Positions 35,909 to 47,070 of a stretch of 64,000 nucleotides of DNA are shown piece after piece (the stretch's first letter is position 1; every line of letters starts with the position of its first letter). This DNA is from Argyresthia goedartella. Its lineage: Eukaryota; Arthropoda; Insecta; Lepidoptera; Argyresthiidae. The stretch lies in the NCBI GenBank assembly GCA_949825045.1, contig OX463810.1, positions 32,188,201-32,252,200 on the forward strand. Reading direction: 5' to 3'. Below the pieces are notes generated by a model, which was given only the letters and a program-made list of their open reading frames with translations, had not been told where the DNA came from and did no database searches. The position numbers and the translations under genes were made by a program.

Positions 35909-37021
35909 CACAGATCACCCCCAATAGATACCGTATACAAGGCAAGCGACGCGCACCACGCATTAGCTCAATAGGTATTATACGAAACAAAGCTTGAATG
36001 CGCTTCTTCAGTCGCGACCAAGTGTCAGACCTGTGCGTATTGTCAAAAATTAAACCTTAAAAAAATATTTTCCGAAAAAAACAAACCATTTTAATGCCGT
36101 TTTGTAGTGTAAAGTGGTGTAGGAAGTCTACCAAGACTTCAAACTTCCAAAGAGATGGTATAACATTCCACTGGTAAGTAAAATCCTCAAAAAATAATTT
36201 TATTTTGCCAGTGAAGCAAAGTTCAAGCTACAACGGTTCATAATATTCAATAATTAATAGAATTTGCACTACCCGTTGATGTCTTTTGAAAATGTCTCTT
36301 TCTCACCTGCGGTGATGAGAATTACTTGTCTTTTTTTAGCAAAATCATGCGATATCACTAGTGTTGTGTAGTGTTTCGCGCTCAAGTTTTTATCGATCTT
36401 TTTATATAAATGATGTTGGGATTTCGCCAAGTAAATTATCTTAGTTTGAAAGTGCTAGATTAATGCAAAATAATTGTATACGTTTGTTGTATTAATACCT
36501 TTATGGCGCAGCGGTTGTGGCTCTGCCTACCATGCGGTACTCAGTACTCATATTAGGTAAGTTGAGAATAGCTACTAATATGTATCTTTGTACCCTCAAA
36601 ATATTATCTACACAGTTATTTTAAGTGTGTTCTGATATAATTATGTAAATAAATTTCTGAATAAAAACTTTTTTTTTTTACTTTCTAGCATATAATTTAT
36701 TTGATTTTTTTAACATAACTTATACTATTATATATAAATATAATGTTAAATCTGTGACTTTAATTGTGGTTCAGAAAATTGTAGGTCTTATGTCGGAATT
36801 GATTCAATGTCACTGACTGACACCGTATGTATCGATAAGTGGCTATTTCAGTAATTTCGATGTCGCATCACTAGATCTTCGGTGCTTTCTAGCGCGACCT
36901 TGAATTAGCCAATCAAACGCCCGCTTGTTTGTTCCCCGCACACCCTTCCTTCCTCCGAATTCGGTGAGTTCGGTCCAGTGCAAATGTCTCATCATGCGGT
37001 ATCTATTGGGGGTGATCTGTG
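35909..37021. mobile_element. P-element-like transposon with 8-bp target duplication
   Basis: The 25-bp perfect terminal inverted repeats start CACAGATCACCCCCAATAGA. AGTCTTGT is present on both sides (35,901-35,908 and 37,022-37,029); 8 bp is the P-superfamily target size. At 1,113 bp it is too short for a full transposase, but a THAP-domain start exon remains (36,094). It is therefore a non-autonomous, internally deleted member. It lies within an NBAS intron. Confidence 0.88.
36094..36173 (+). pseudogene. THAP-domain first exon of a P-element transposase, remnant
   Basis: ATG at 36,094 opens 26 codons: MPFCSVKWCRKSTK, then SNFQRDGITFH. The spacing Cys-x4-Cys with following Phe-His matches the start of the C2CH zinc-binding THAP domain found at the N-terminus of P transposases. 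The exon ends in a good donor (TG|GTAAGT). No continuation exon was found before the right terminal repeat, so no working transposase is made. The gene is too short to appear as an ordinary ORF. Confidence 0.75.
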
Positions 37022-37029
37022 AGTCTTGT

Positions 37030-38045
37030 TCAGTAGTGTTTAAATATCATGAAAATAAAAAATATTAATTATGCGGATGCAAAAATCACGGCTCGACCGC
37101 TCAACGATTACCCTCCCGACCCGCCTAATAGTTATTACGACATGTATAATCTTAGGACTCGCGGAGGGGCGTCTGCGTTGTGACCGATAAACCGTGAACG
37201 AATACGCGTACGACGGTAAGTTAGTTCTTGTCTTGTAGATAAATGTATGAACATTAATTCGTTTCTGGGCTTTTTTACCATAGCTTGGATAAGTAAACTG
37301 GGAAGGCAAACATTTAGAAAAAAATATAAATTTATATGTACAGTTTGGGCATGCATTATTTCTTAAGTTATATTATGCCTGTCAAATTAGTTATACCAAA
37401 ATGTTGTAGAGAATTTTCGTTGAAATTTTTTGGCACTTCTTTTAAATCTAATGGTTTCTGAAAAAAAAACAGGAGATCTGGACATGTTTTGGGGGAAAGG
37501 GGGAAAGGGAGCGGGGGAGGAGTTAGGACGTCGAATTAGCAAAAAAAACCGGTGGCAAAAAGATTCACGAAATGCCGTTAACCGTGTTTCCGTAGATAAT
37601 TTCCGCCAGTCTAATACAACAGTGATTACTATTCACACTATGCAGCTCGACCGTCGCGCGACTGCCGCGCTGCTCAAAAGTCATTTCCATATTCATGAGA
37701 GCCGCGCGACTGGAGTGCGGCAGTCACGCTACTGACTATAAGTCCTAAAAGAGCACGTATGCACCCATATTTACCCTTATTTAATAAACGACAGACTAGA
37801 CATCGTAACCAGGCACACCAAGTAAAGATTCTCCTCCGTTTGGAATCTATTTTTGAAAAGATGCGTGCCACACGACACCGTGCCGCGCGGCTGAAGGCAC
37901 TCGCAGCAGCCGCCCTCATGTGAAAGCTCACGAAATTTTACCATCTCTCATGACTTCAATGACATATGAGAACATCAATTTAAATGAATATGCTCTACAT
38001 TTTATATTCTTCACATTTGTGAATGTTTTCTTTTGTCTCCCGTAG
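37030..38045. other. NBAS intron remainder
   Basis: AT-rich with a G-rich, A-rich patch (37,455-37,560) and a partly symmetrical stretch around 37,640-37,735 (CGCGCGACTGCCGCGCTG and GCCGCGCGACTGGAG). It ends in the acceptor TTTTGTCTCCCGTAG. No gene seen. Confidence 0.5.
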
Positions 38046-38171
38046 ATCGAGGCCGGCAAGTACGAGGAGGCACTGTCTCTCGCGGACTCATATTTGCTGG
38101 ACAGTGACCTGGTGTACCAGCAGCAGTGGAGGAAGACGCCCGTGTCTGCTGACGCAATACACAAGTATCTG
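38046..38171 (+). CDS. NBAS: NBAS exon
   Basis: 42 codons in phase 0: IEAGKYEEALSLADSYLLDS, then DLVYQQQWRKTPVSADAIHK and YL. This is one of the best conserved NBAS stretches (vertebrate EEYEEALSLAHTYGLDTDLV and YQRQWRKS). Acceptor CTCCCGTAG, donor CTG|GTGAGG. Confidence 0.95.
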
Positions 38172-38996
38172 GTGAGGACTATTATTTAATCGAACATGAA
38201 AAAAGTAAATAAACCTAACCTAATCTCTCTTAACTTAACGTAACCTAACCGAAATACTTAAACCAAATTATTTTTTCGGAATACTAAATTTGCCACTATT
38301 TTACAGTGGACTAGTGGCCCAGTCAGTATTTAAGTTTCCCAATTAGTATATTACTACTATGTTTACAATTTTTCTTTGTTGAGACCTGACCCATATTTAT
38401 ACAGAGCCTAACAGAAAGCTGTGTGTTTACGAAGCTATTTAAAAATCGAGTACAAAAAAGGTTTGTAAACCTACTATCAAACAAGGACAACTTTGAGGAG
38501 AAATTGATCCAACAAATTAGGGAGGAAATGGAGGAAGAGACCAAAAGCATGACTGAAGCCCTCAGAGAAAACCATACTTGTGGCTATGGACGAGAATATA
38601 AAACCCTTAGAAGAAGATAACAAAAATTCTTCATCTCCTAAAGGGAGGGGGATTTAGGAGATGAATTTCGGCAAATCCCTTCTTAGTGCTTCCCTACGCT
38701 ACATACGCCTCTGTAGAAAGTTCCATGACACTAGGTCCACCAGTTTAGGCTGTGCGTCGTCTGGCAGTCAGCCAAAAAGCGTTTTATTAAGTAGATCGAT
38801 TGATTAATAGGAGTTGTGTTATAGATGCACCACTCACAAAGAGATTTATCGGTTGTTAAAATAGTATTAATTAAAAATAATATGACCTCTAAGAATTTAA
38901 CGATGCCTTCCATGTTTGGTAATAACATTTAATAGGTACCTAGCACCTATATCATTAGTGTAATATGTTTTGTATCATTAGTTCGTTTAATTACAG
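38172..38996. other. 825-bp NBAS intron with an unidentified ORF
   Basis: Contains a plus-strand frame open from about 38,403 to 38,620 whose product is charged and helical-looking (FEEKLIQQIREEMEEETKSM). It is preceded by TATACAG, which could be an acceptor, but its end has no donor and it matches no known NBAS segment. It may be a transposon remnant or a rarely used terminal exon. No assignment. Confidence 0.45.
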
Positions 38997-39120
38997 AGTA
39001 AAGTATCGAAGAAGATCTGGGCGGTGCACCAGTGCGTGGACCGACTGCCCGAGACCTTGCCGGCGGCCAGGGAGCTGCTGGAGTTCGGCCTGAAGCTGAC
39101 CGACGAGGAAATACTCAACG
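38997..39120 (+). CDS. NBAS: NBAS exon
   Basis: SKVSKKIWAVHQCVDRLPET followed by LPAARELLEFGLKLTDEEIL matches vertebrate SKIKKRSWVLHECLERVPEN and AAKELLQYGLKGTD. It is 124 nt, entering in phase 0 and leaving in phase 1 (AAC G|GTGATT). Joined to 41,528 it restores a GAA codon, which supports both splice sites. Confidence 0.93.
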
Positions 39121-41527
39121 GTGATTCACACTTTGCGTATCGGGGTGGCAGAGTCACGCTTGTGGCCACGATTAGCGCTCTAGCCCATGGCCGCAGCTAC
39201 TCACCTTCGGCTCGTTTCATAAAACCACTCTCGAGTTTTAATGCCCTCCATTATGTATCAGTCACATAAACTACTATTTTTACATTATAATTTAATGAAA
39301 ACGGCGGACGGCATGCCACTGCCCTCAATTTTTCAAAATATATATGTGCAAACATATAATAGACCTTGCTGTAAGGCTGAAACTATTGAACTGGCTAGAG
39401 TAGGTTATTGTGGCTACTTTTCAATCGGTGTTGACATTCAAACAAATATTAGGTCGCTCTTAAATTATGAAGGTTCTCATTTTGTATTTTAAGGAATTCA
39501 AATTAATGTTTGTAATTTGCTGTTCTGTTGATTTCTCGTCACTCGCAGTCAGTCGCTCACTTAGTAATATGTCACTCGTTTAAAAACTACCCTTTTTACA
39601 AGCTTTTTAAATTATTAATTCATATTATAGCAGAAAAAATAAAAGCCACAAAATCTTTTTTTTGCGTGTCATTTTAAAGTATATTTAAAACTTTTAAAAG
39701 TCACTCAATATTTGTATTATATTACCTTGTTTCTCTTTGTTTTTGATAGAGACAATTTTAAATAGTATCTGATTTGTATTATTTATGAATGCCCATTTTA
39801 TTTTTTTATCCATCATCAAGTTTTCGCATAGAAACAAATTCAGTTACCTCGAAAAGAAAAACTCGACGCTAGTATAAATTAAAACGGAGGTTAAAACCGA
39901 TTAATTAAGCTGCTACCTTTCACTTATTATGATCCTCCTAATTAGCTGCCAACTTATTATGTACGATACCCACTCTATTTAAAAAAAAACCGTTTTCATA
40001 TTAATTAGTCGCCGCATTACATGCCATTTTATAATGCTGTAATTGTCAGACTCAGAGTCAAAACCCATGGACGGCTAAACTCTTGCATTACTTACTTACT
40101 CTATGTCAAAACCCGACAAAAATCATCTAATAAACCATTGTTTTATTAAATTACTGTCGCGGTCTGTAATAACTGCGTTGCTGGTCGCACTGTTGGTGGC
40201 CGAAAGCGCAGCACAGCGCAGCTCAAGGCCTACACAGCGCGATCAGCTTTGGCCTATAGCCTTTTATAGCGCGGACATTAAAGGCTGCAATGGTGACCAA
40301 GCTTATAGGCCGAGGGCGTAGCTAAGCTAAGCTCGAGGCCTTCATAGTGTGGCTAGCAGTGCAGTCATTGCGGACCAAGGCTTATACAAGCCTTGGTCCG
40401 CAATGACTGCACAGTAATACTATACAGTAATTTACTCAAATAATGCGAGTAATTAAATAAAACCAACTTATTATAAAATTGAGAGTGAGTTTTTTTTTGT
40501 CACACATAACCAAATTCTGAATAAAGCCTTTTTGCGCTACCTTTTTTTTTACCATTTTCGAAACAATCATGTAATTTGACAGGAAACACAACAGTGCGTG
40601 TGTGTGTGTGTGTGTGTGTGTGTTTGTGAGGTTGTCGTGTGTGTCTGACAGTGGCACTCTTGTGCTCAAACGGACAGATATTAACAAGTTTTTTTTCTAT
40701 TGATAGTAGATTTCACTGCCATGGTTTTTAGCTATAAATGATTAAATTCGGTTCACTGATTCGAAAGCTAAACAAGGAAACCACATTTCAGCCGTAAGGT
40801 TTCTTTAATGTCGGTGGTGTTTTACAAGTTGTGTTTAACTCGATATGCGGGAGGTAAATGCGATTTACCGGGAGGTAAGTCAATTTGAAAATCGAACGAG
40901 GCTCCTTACTTTGTTTTTTGGGACAACACCTCATATTTGAGGCAAGCCACAAAAAATAAACTACTGTTCAACACTTGTTTAAAAACAAAAATGTATCGGA
41001 TTTGACGTTTATTTTGAGGTTAAACGATGTTTCATATTTTTTGTGGCAACACTCTAAATTGGTCTTCTTTTAAAAAAAATATGTATTGGCAAGAAAATAG
41101 CATTAAAGAAAAAATATACCGGCGCCACGCAAATGTTATTTTTAGAAATATGTTTTTAACCAATAAAATTATTTCTTCCCATGAATGATGCTGATGAAAA
41201 GTAGAGTATTGCACTCGGTAAAAGTGATCAATTACACTCTCACACCATAAGAACCCCTGCTCGCTTCTATCGCTCGAGCATGTAAATATCTCGAATGACT
41301 TACCTTCGTTGTATAACAATCTACTATTTCCGCCTCCTAACCTAAAAATAGCACCATCGCCGCTTGATTTTGGGTTCTCTGGCGGAAAAGTTATATTCGT
41401 AACTCGTTCGAAAAGGCTTCTTTACGAACCTCGCTACGACGCCCGCCTTCGGCCCTTGCCGTAAACTTCTCGGTTCGTAAATGCGAACTCGTACGAAATG
41501 TACTAATTAATGTATGTGTGTTAACAG
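39121..41527. other. NBAS intron with hairpin and GT repeat
   Basis: No gene. Contains the perfect hairpin at 40,359-40,412, a GT microsatellite at about 40,594-40,629, and AT-rich sequence of unknown origin. It ends in the acceptor GTGTGTTAACAG. Confidence 0.55.
40359..40412. repeat. Perfect 25-bp hairpin with 4-nt loop
   Basis: The arm GTGCAGTCATTGCGGACC followed by AAGGCTT pairs without mismatch to its inverse across ATAC. It lies at the end of a patch with repeated GGCC and AAGCTT words (40,225-40,350). Function unknown. Confidence 0.9.
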
Positions 41528-41667
41528 AAATAAACAAGGAACGTGAGGACGAGCCAGTGACCGACACGGATGACGTCACACCTCACGATTTGAACACGTA
41601 CTCAAGTGAGCTGCTCCGATGTCGACACGTCATACTCTTCTATAAGGAGAGGCTCAAACTGTATGAG
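41528..41667 (+). CDS. NBAS: NBAS exon
   Basis: Enters in phase 1 and leaves in phase 0 (GAG|GTTAGT). It encodes an acidic segment (NKEREDEPVTDTDDVTPHD), then ELLRCRHVILFYKERLKLYE, which aligns with vertebrate ELCRCRRKLLTYLDRLATYE. The acidic part is a poorly conserved linker in the family. Confidence 0.88.
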
Positions 41668-41717
41668 GTTAGTACTCAAAGCATTGCCAAATACTGTTAC
41701 AAATACAGAAAATACTG

Positions 41718-41960
41718 GCCAAGTGCGAGGCAGACTCGAGCACCGAGGGTCCCGCATACATTGCATTTTTTTGTGAAGGAACTACAAAATATGCCGTGGT
41801 ACTAAAATTCAAATCCTATAACGGGATTTTGGGGTACCCAGGGTACCCAAAGTCAATAGAGGGGTTTTATTTGTGCTAAAAGTAAGACCTTGCTTCTGTC
41901 TGTCCGTCTGTCACGGCCCTTATATTCAAGAACGCGAAGAGATAACAAGTTGAAATTAAT
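41718..41960. mobile_element. Dispersed repeat, diverged copy 5
   Basis: GGCCAAGTGCGAGGCAGACT, CGAGGGTCCCGCATACATTG and TCTGTCCGTCTGTCACGGCC match the start, subterminal and core blocks of the GGGTTCCGTACC family. Confidence 0.55.
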
Positions 41961-42060
41961 ATTGATAATTCAGGTCTGTGGTCTCAGTTGTGAAAAAATC
42001 TAACTTATAGATAAACGCAATCACCGCGATACCGCCATATACAGCCTGTTGTTGTGTTAA

Positions 42061-42544
42061 GTTACGCCCAGCTAAGGGACTATAGTACCCATCATTATGA
42101 ACCATTTTCCCCAAGAAATATATGGTCGCAAACGAAGAAAAAACTTAGGTCTCCCATTCGACGACCCGAATAACCGAGTCGGCAGTGACCCTGCCTACGA
42201 AGCCAAGGGTCCCGAGTTCGAGTCCCGGTGGGGGCAAATATTTGTTTGATGAGAACGGATGTTTGTACCCTAGCCATGGTTGTTTATCTATCTAAGTATA
42301 ATATTTATCTACATAAGTACATATGTGTATCGTTGTCTAGTACCCAAGATACAGGGAATCCTAGTTTGGGGCTAGATTAATGTGTGTAAATAGTGTCCAA
42401 GGTATTATTATTATTAGTAACTTGTAATCAGCTGATCGGTCAATGTACTAGGGTCGAAATATTTATTTCATTTGCGACCATATATTTCTTGGGGAAAGTT
42501 GTTCATACTGATGGGTGTACTATGGTCCCTGAGCCGGGCGTAAT
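42061..42544. mobile_element. MITE with about 76-bp inverted ends, interrupted by a SINE
   Basis: The left arm 42,061-42,136 (GTTACGCCCAGCTAAGGGAC to CCCCAAGAAATATATGGTCG) is inverted at 42,469-42,544 (CGACCATATATTTCTTGGGG to the end) with a few mismatches. The SINE accounts for most of the interior. Confidence 0.85.
42160..42420 (+). mobile_element. tRNA-derived SINE, second family
   Basis: The head GAGTCGGCAGTGACCCTGCC through GGGTCCCGAGTTCGAGTCCC carries box-A- and box-B-like sequences (GAGTTCGAGTCC), and the tail ends in TTATTATTATTAG. Not a functional tRNA gene: no cloverleaf could be closed by eye. Confidence 0.75.
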
Positions 42545-43943
42545 TTTACAAAACAACTGCTTGTATGTCACGTCCACAGAACTTTAAATATTCAATTAGA
42601 ATGGCCTTAGAGCCGTCTGCGTACCAGAACCTTTGTCACCTCACACCCACTTGCACATATCTTATCATTAACTAATTACATTCAAATCTTCAATCGTAAT
42701 AGTTGTTCTTTCTACGCGTTACAGACGACTTAAATGAATACCTGTTACGACTTAAATGAATCATTCTGTTCAAAACGGTATATTTTATCAAACAATTTTT
42801 ACAGATGTTCTGTACGAGCATTATAAAAACCCGCCGTGTTTAGGTGGTTGATAACATGACATTATATGGCGTGATGAATGTGGAATATGGAACAGTTTCT
42901 CAATGTAAAACTTCGACACAATATTTTTATAATCAATCGAGAAACACATTTTGCGGAGACAATTCATGTGTTGTTTTTTTAATATTTATATTATCTTGAA
43001 TTATATTCAGTGCAATTGTTTCAACGTGTATTGATTGACATAGCTAAGTTCATAATGGAATCTTAAAGTGAACAATAATAGGTATAAAGGAACCATTAAG
43101 GTTCAAGGTATACTAATCAAAGTTACCTTTTACCGGTGTATTGATGAAGTAGCCGAAAATTAAATCACGTGTTGTACTGATTATACCGAACCACTTTGAT
43201 AGAATGACTTTTGAAACAATGCTAAAAAGGAAATTACTTGACCATAGAAACTTCTTAAAGTAGGCATTTATAAAATTGGTGTTAATAAAATTAGAAGTTT
43301 TAAAAATGGCGGAGATACGGGGTTACTCAGTCAGAGAACTATTTCCAGACTTTTTAATAATAAATTCAGAATCTCTGAAAGCTTTGAGCATATAGTACTT
43401 GATTTCTTAGGGAACCAATCCACTCTTCCTGCTACGTCATTCCATTGTTCCTTTATATCGGTCTCCTTGGGAAACTATACAAAATAATAGCAATACAGAA
43501 AGTCGAAATAAAATCTTAGGTCAAACTCCCTTAATTTGGATAATATTCTTCTTATTTTCTATATTTTTTGACCATTTGAATGAATTAAAAAAAAAAAATC
43601 TTTCGAATTTAAAAGGTGTCACAATAATATAAAAGTTACCAAACTATTGCAATTTTTTTCAAGCAAAAAAATACATTATATATTGTGTCACGCCCAACAC
43701 TAGCGATCATCCATGACGGAACTGGAGTGAATTCATTGCTCATTCACTACAACTTGCTCAATAATGTGACCGTAAATTGCCAGAAATGTACAATTTTATT
43801 TTCAACACGAGTGAATTACTTGTTTCACTTTTAAATTCTGTAACTATACATAAGTTTTTAGACTCACAGATGAAAATGATATTCCTTCTTCTGCTCGGCT
43901 TGCTTTCTTGCTTTGAGTTCTGCCAGTATTCACGGCACACAAC
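42545..43943. other. Intronic spacer
   Basis: AT-rich, with no recognised element or gene, except a short frame with a hydrophobic start at 43,870 (listed separately). Confidence 0.5.
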
Positions 43944-43948
43944 GGCAT
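43870..43948 (+). other. Signal-peptide-like ORF start cut by the BEL insertion
   Basis: ATG at 43,870 starts MKMIFLLLLGLLSCFEFCQY, a shape typical of secretory signal peptides. The frame is broken after 26 codons by the BEL LTR at 43,949. Across the element it would continue from 55,644 to a TGA at 55,697-55,699, giving 44 codons before the insertion. There is a possible acceptor (AGACTCACAG) just upstream. It could equally be chance; no homology recognised. Confidence 0.25.
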
Positions 43949-44436
43949 TGTTTAATATTTATGCTTCGGAACGCACCGGTTTTTTGTTGCGCGGATCGAC
44001 CGCGAGTAATCGGGACATCACTAGCGGAAACGGAACCGCAGCTGTCACTCGTACCAAAGAGATGAAAAATTAGAGGTTATCTTTTCTTGTCGAGAGAAAA
44101 AACATGTCTGCTCATCATCAACATCGTCGGGAAATAAGTAGATTCGCGTCAGCGGTTGAGTGATCCGTGTTGTGATTGGACATCGTCGTATCGGACGGCG
44201 ACTCCTCGTGTCGGCAGGCAGCACGCCGGCGACAGCGTCGGGCAGCGAATAGTGAGATTCAGTCCCTATCCTACCCAAACTTGTGCTCCTATCCCGTATT
44301 CCTGCCTCGAATCGAGCTTTCGATTTCCGGTCTACGACGGCAAGGTAAAGTAACAATCAAGATTTTCTCTCCCGTGCTGGCAAAAACCCAGCCCCTCAAG
44401 ATTCCACGCCGTTCAGTTGAGGCGTGGAATTAAACA
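43949..44436 (+). repeat. 5' LTR of BEL copy 1
   Basis: 488 bp, matching the 3' LTR closely except that it lacks a 73-bp segment (55,256-55,328 region of the 3' LTR). TG...CA ends. Confidence 0.95.
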
Positions 44437-44439
44437 TTT

Positions 44440-44454
44440 TGGTAGCAGGCGCGG
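44440..44454 (+). promoter_or_regulatory. Primer-binding site of BEL copy 1
   Basis: TGGTAGCAGGCGCGG starts 3 nt after the 5' LTR. TGG pairs with the CCA end of a tRNA, as in all LTR retrotransposons. The second copy has TGGTAGCAGAGGCGCGG at the same place. The tRNA species was not identified. Confidence 0.75.
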
Positions 44455-45218
44455 TTTCCTAGTGGGAAATCACCGATTCACGGACGGTTGTAGGGTTGTT
44501 GCCACATTGTAATTGGGAGAAAAGAATATCTCAGATTGGCCGGCAAGTCGGCAATGAGTCTGTGGTCGGTATACCACAATTAAAGTTCATTTTCGGTAAG
44601 TGAAAGTATAAGTGTCAATTTAGTTAACAATTATTATAAATTTGTAATCGGAAACTACTGTTTGTGCGCATAAAAGATTGAACAGTCATTCTGCGAAGTA
44701 ACTAGATTGTATTACTTGCGGTAGAACGTCGGGTTCTATAGTACTGCAGTGTTATTTCGGTTTACAGAGCAGGGTCAGGCTATTTAAGGGGTATTAAGCT
44801 GATTTTGCTGACCTCAGTAGAAGTGTGGGTCATATCGGAGGGGCCACTTCTAGCATATTAAAAATAGCTTGGATTTCGGAATCCAGTGTGGTTTAGGGTG
44901 CTATATTGTTTAGGTTTATAGTCTCGGAGCCCACCACTTATTATTTTGTATTGTTTTCATAATCAAGTTTTGTGGGTTATTTTTGTATTGTGTTTTATGG
45001 TGGCATTCTCTAATTGATTTAGAGTGTATATTTATAAGGTGTATGTCCACAGGGCGACCATATTAAATATTGTTTAGGATTTAATTGTTTTAGTGGTTGC
45101 CTTGGTTTTTACAACTTAGTTTTAATTTCTGTGCCCAGCGCTGACGGGCAAGTGCTGGTCTCTGGCTGTGCTTAGTTCGGTAGTGAAGCATAGGACCAGA
45201 AACAATTGAATCGGTAAC

Positions 45219-46893
45219 CATGGCACCTTCGCCCTTGACGGTACTGCGGTATGGTGTCCGTGAGGAGATGAGTGGCTCGCCCATACTCACAAGTATGTGG
45301 AGCGACCTGACATGGACGATGTCCTGCTCAAGCGTGTGGAGGACGCAATGACACGCGTCGGGAAGGTGTGTCGGCTGGCTGCGGAGGCTGAAGCCCTCGG
45401 GCTTACGGATTAGGCTTCGGTGGCTGCAGTGAAGCAGCTCTGCGCGGATGCTGACCAAGCGATGGAGTGCTTGGGCGACATCGAGCGTCGCGCGGAGAAA
45501 ATTAAGCGGTCGCGACGGAATGACCGCGGGGAGGGTAGCGGAAACCCGCCCCCTAAGGGTGTTGTTGGACGGCTGCCACACCTGGAGATTCCGGCCTTCG
45601 GTGGGGCAATTGATGAGTGGCCGGCATTCATCAATTTGTTCGATAGTTTGGTCCACGGTCGGGACGACCTGGACAACGCCTACAAGTTGGCCCAACTATT
45701 GATGGCACTGCGGGGTGAACCGAAGGAGTTGGTCGGTCACCTAACGGTCACGGCAAGCAACTACGAGATAGCCCGGTCCATATTGTTTGACCGCTACCAA
45801 CACAAACGGCGGTTGGTTGATGCGCAGCTGGGGAAGCTGTTTAGCATACCAAGAGTAACCCGGGATGTTGACATCCGGGTACAGGTGCTCAACCCTGTGC
45901 TGGTGGCCACTAAGGCCCTTCAGAACCTTGGTCTGCCGGTAGACCAATGGTCATATATCGTGTTGTATATGGTTTTGTCACGGTTGCCTGCAGCTGTTCA
46001 AAGTCGGTTTGAACAGCTGCATGGGGGCAGTAGCTCGGAACTGCCCACGCTCGTCAACGGATTTTTTGGAGGGTGAATGCACGCGATGCGACACATTGGA
46101 TACGGAGGCCAGCGTGCAGCGCCAACCCGCGCGGATGCGGGAAGGGCCGCGCCCCCCGCCCCCACGGGGGGGTGGGCGGTCAAATCAATTTGGCGTTTTG
46201 AATGCCGCGCCGTCGGGTGACGGCTGTGTGCACTGCGACAGTGCCGGTCATGAGGTGACCAGTTGCGCCAACTTTAAGGCGCTCGGGGTAGCTGCCCGCA
46301 GGAAGGTAGTCTTCCGCCACCGATTGTGTTTCGGTTGTTTGGGGCCGCACCCGCTGAGCGAGTGCTCACGCGCGTTCCCCTGTGAGTGCTGCGGTGGCAA
46401 GCACCACATCGTGTTGTGCCTGAACCGGTCAGGCCCTTCGGACGGTCACCAGGGCCGGACTCAGGTTGGTCGGTCACAGGGCCCAACCAGGGCCGGACCC
46501 AGCCCCCCTCCGGGCAACGGGAGTCACCAACGGGGTGACTGGGGTACCCGCGGACGGGACCCCCCCCGAGGGGAAGGGGGCAGCGCGGGGGGTAACATGC
46601 GGGATAGCCGGGGTTTGGTCGCCGCTGTCCAGGGTCAGCGAGGACTTCGGGCCGCTGGCTCACCGCGTGTTACGAGCGGGTGTCAGATGGCACCTATGAG
46701 TGGCGCGAAGGCTGGGAGCCCACCACCTTCTGCGCCACCCTGCCCGTCGCTCTGTGAGGCGAACAGGGAGGCGAACAGTCGGATGTCGCCCCCATTCCTA
46801 GAGCGCCCCAGGTTGGATCCACTCTCCCCCCTCCATCCACGGTGGCCACCGGGCACACCGTACACAGTCCGGTATGGTCGGATACCGGGATAG
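45219..46893 (+). pseudogene. BEL copy 1 gag (capsid and zinc knuckles), broken
   Basis: Starts around the ATG at 45,219. A Pao-type gag is readable: LPHLEIPAFGGAIDEWPAFI, then LTVTASNYEIARSILFDRYQ. CCHC-like knuckles follow (CVHCDSAGHEVTSC and CFGCLGPHPLSECS). Breaks: a frame change near 45,300, TAG at 45,411-45,413 and a frame change at a run of six T (46,058-46,064). The tail (46,440-46,890) is Gly/Pro/Arg-rich and GC-rich. In live elements the protein forms the particle that packages the RNA. Confidence 0.85.
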
Positions 46894-47070
46894 CGAGGGG
46901 CCTATTATGCGGGTTGGGACCCCCTGATGTACATACGGTCTGATATGCCACCGGCATATCAGCAGCCGAGTTACCAGGCCGACGGGGGTCCCAGCGGGTT
47001 CGGATCCCGCGGAGGTCCCCGCTAGGGACACGCCGCCCACTTACAGGGTGCCGCTACTCCACAGACGGTC

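Noticed and set aside
37430..37735. ORF of 101 codons in the NBAS intron
   Set aside because: Low-complexity start (A- and G-runs) and no recognisable domain or splice context.
42170..42235. tRNA gene
   Set aside because: Box A and B are present but the acceptor stem does not close and a SINE body with TTA tail follows; it is a SINE head.
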